Notes under the pieces: model-generated | Database searches by the model: none | What the model was told of the DNA's origin: nothing | Seen by the model: only the letters and a program-made list of their open reading frames with translations | Shown: piece by piece, positions 5,597 to 6,149 of the stretch | Layout of the letters: the number at the start of each line of letters is the position of its first letter | Numbering within the stretch: position 1 is the stretch's first letter | Translations under genes and position numbers: made by a program | Source of the DNA: a bacterium | GTDB lineage: Bacteria; Krumholzibacteriota; Krumholzibacteria; LZORAL124-64-63 | Reading direction: 5' to 3' | Length of the DNA stretch: 6,149 bases | Assembly: GCA_021767885.1 (NCBI GenBank) | Contig: JAASSM010000125.1 | Coordinates: forward strand, 1 to 6,149

Positions 5597-6149
5597 GGAT
5601 TCGTTCCTTCGTGGTGCGGTGGTCCCGTCGCGGCGGGCCAGCCGGTCTCCCTGATGCTGACCACCTCGCGGTCGCCCACGACCAGATGGTCCAGCAGCTC
5701 GATCCCCAGCAACCGTCCACAGCGGATCAGCCGCCGCGTCAACTCGAGGTCGTCCCCGCTGGGGCGAGGGCAGCCCGAGGGATGATTGTGGGCCAGGACC
5801 ACCGCCGCCGCCTGCAGCCCCACCGCGGGCCGGAAGACCTCGCGGGGGTGGACCAGGGAGGCATCCAGGGTCCCCACCGACACGGTGCGCAGCGCCAGCA
5901 TGGCATGCCGCGCATCGAGATACAGGGCCACCACGTGTTCCCGGTCCAGGCCGCCGATCTCCCGCAGCAGCAGGTCGCCCACGGCGCCGGGGCCGGTGAC
6001 CCGCAGCCGCCGCGGCGGTGGCGCCCCCACGAGGCGCCGCCCCAGCTCGCAGGCCGCCTGCAGCCTGGTCGCCCGCGCCAGGCCCAGACCGGGCAGCTCC
6101 AGGAGCTGCTCCAGCGGCTGCCGCGCCAGGTCTCCGGGCTCCGGATAGC
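5590..6149 (-). CDS. radC: RadC-family JAMM/MPN protein, N terminus cut off by window edge
   Basis: The visible 185 residues are the C-terminal part of a RadC protein (usually about 220-230 residues), so some 35-45 N-terminal residues are outside the window. A GTG at 6028-6030 could be mistaken for the start, but RadC homology continues upstream of it. In the fragment, a helix-hairpin-helix is seen at residues 12-39 (LLELPGLGLARATRL). The MPN/JAMM domain follows, with Glu70, VSVGTLDASLVHPREVF (89-105) and the metal-binding pattern H120-N-H122-P-S124 ... D133, which fits the JAMM H-x-H-(x10)-D spacing. The domain ends with LLDHLVVGD (151-159), followed by a tail of about 26 residues. The biochemical role of RadC is unsettled; the name came from an E. 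coli mutation later traced to recG. radC beside mreB is also seen in Bacillus. All metal ligands are present, so the gene looks intact. Confidence 0.95.
   Translation of the reverse strand, partial: YPEPGDLARQPLEQLLELPGLGLARATRLQAACELGRRLVGAPPPRRLRVTGPGAVGDLLLREIGGLDREHVVALYLDARHAMLALRTVSVGTLDASLVHPREVFRPAVGLQAAAVVLAHNHPSGCPRPSGDDLELTRRLIRCGRLLGIELLDHLVVGDREVVSIRETGWPAATGPPHHEGTNPC
5605..5610 (-). promoter_or_regulatory. mreB ribosome-binding site inside the radC end
   Basis: GAAGGA on the minus strand lies 8 bases before the mreB ATG (5594-5596). It falls within the final codons of radC, whose TGA is at 5590-5592, so a ribosome finishing radC passes directly over the mreB initiation site. 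Confidence 0.75.

Noticed and set aside
4452..5720. Minus-strand open frame of 422 codons over mreB in another frame
   Set aside because: It is a low-information shadow of mreB, rich in Gly, Arg and Ala. The mreB frame has every actin-fold motif.
6028..6030. GTG as the radC start
   Set aside because: The frame upstream of it still encodes the helix-hairpin-helix of RadC, so the true start lies beyond the window edge.
5786..6148. Plus-strand open frame opposite radC
   Set aside because: The translation is Ser/Arg/Pro-rich with no domain. The minus strand shows the RadC helix-hairpin-helix and JAMM motif.
1..6149. CRISPR array, transposon, tRNA, rRNA or phage genes
   Set aside because: No regularly spaced repeats, inverted-repeat ends, transposase motifs or RNA-gene signatures were seen. 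The window is almost fully occupied by six ordinary genes of uniform composition.

Overview
The window is GC-rich throughout. All six genes I can support lie on the minus strand, tightly packed, reading from the right edge to the left: radC (5' end cut off by the window edge), mreB, mreC, mreD, mrdA (PBP2) and rodA. Together mreB-mreC-mreD-mrdA-rodA are the core elongasome (Rod complex) that builds the side-wall peptidoglycan of rod-shaped bacteria. The combination of MreBCD, a class B PBP2 and a RodA glycosyltransferase points to a rod-shaped bacterium, most likely Gram-negative. The strong GC bias, the long 423-residue RodA and the radC-mreB linkage would suit a high-GC environmental lineage (for example a Gemmatimonadota- or Eisenbacteria-like group, or a deltaproteobacterium), but this placement is inference and is weak.

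Layout. At 5590-6149 is the C-terminal part of a RadC-family JAMM/MPN protein; its stop overlaps the mreB start by 7 bases. mreB (4574-5596) encodes the actin-like filament. A 49-base spacer, the only real intergenic gap inside the cluster, separates it from mreC (3610-4524), the periplasmic scaffold. The mreC stop and mreD start share an ATGA. mreD (3122-3613) is followed after 2 bases by mrdA (1317-3119), the transpeptidase, whose stop again shares an ATGA with the rodA start. rodA (49-1320) is the SEDS glycosyltransferase. The last 48 bases (1-48) hold a 12-base palindrome but no convincing gene or terminator.

How they work together: MreB filaments on the inner membrane face orient the complex; MreC and MreD link the filament to the periplasmic enzymes; RodA polymerises lipid II into glycan strands; and PBP2 crosslinks those strands. 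The spacing and overlaps imply one transcript with translational coupling. No promoter is visible; it is probably upstream of or within radC, outside or at the right edge of the window.

I found no previously undescribed system. The points most worth a second look are an apparent extra two-helix insertion in RodA, a likely zinc site in PBP2 with Cys at a position that is Asp in proteobacterial proteins, and an acidic insertion in MreC. Several long plus-strand open frames (up to 664 codons) are by-products of GC-rich codon use.
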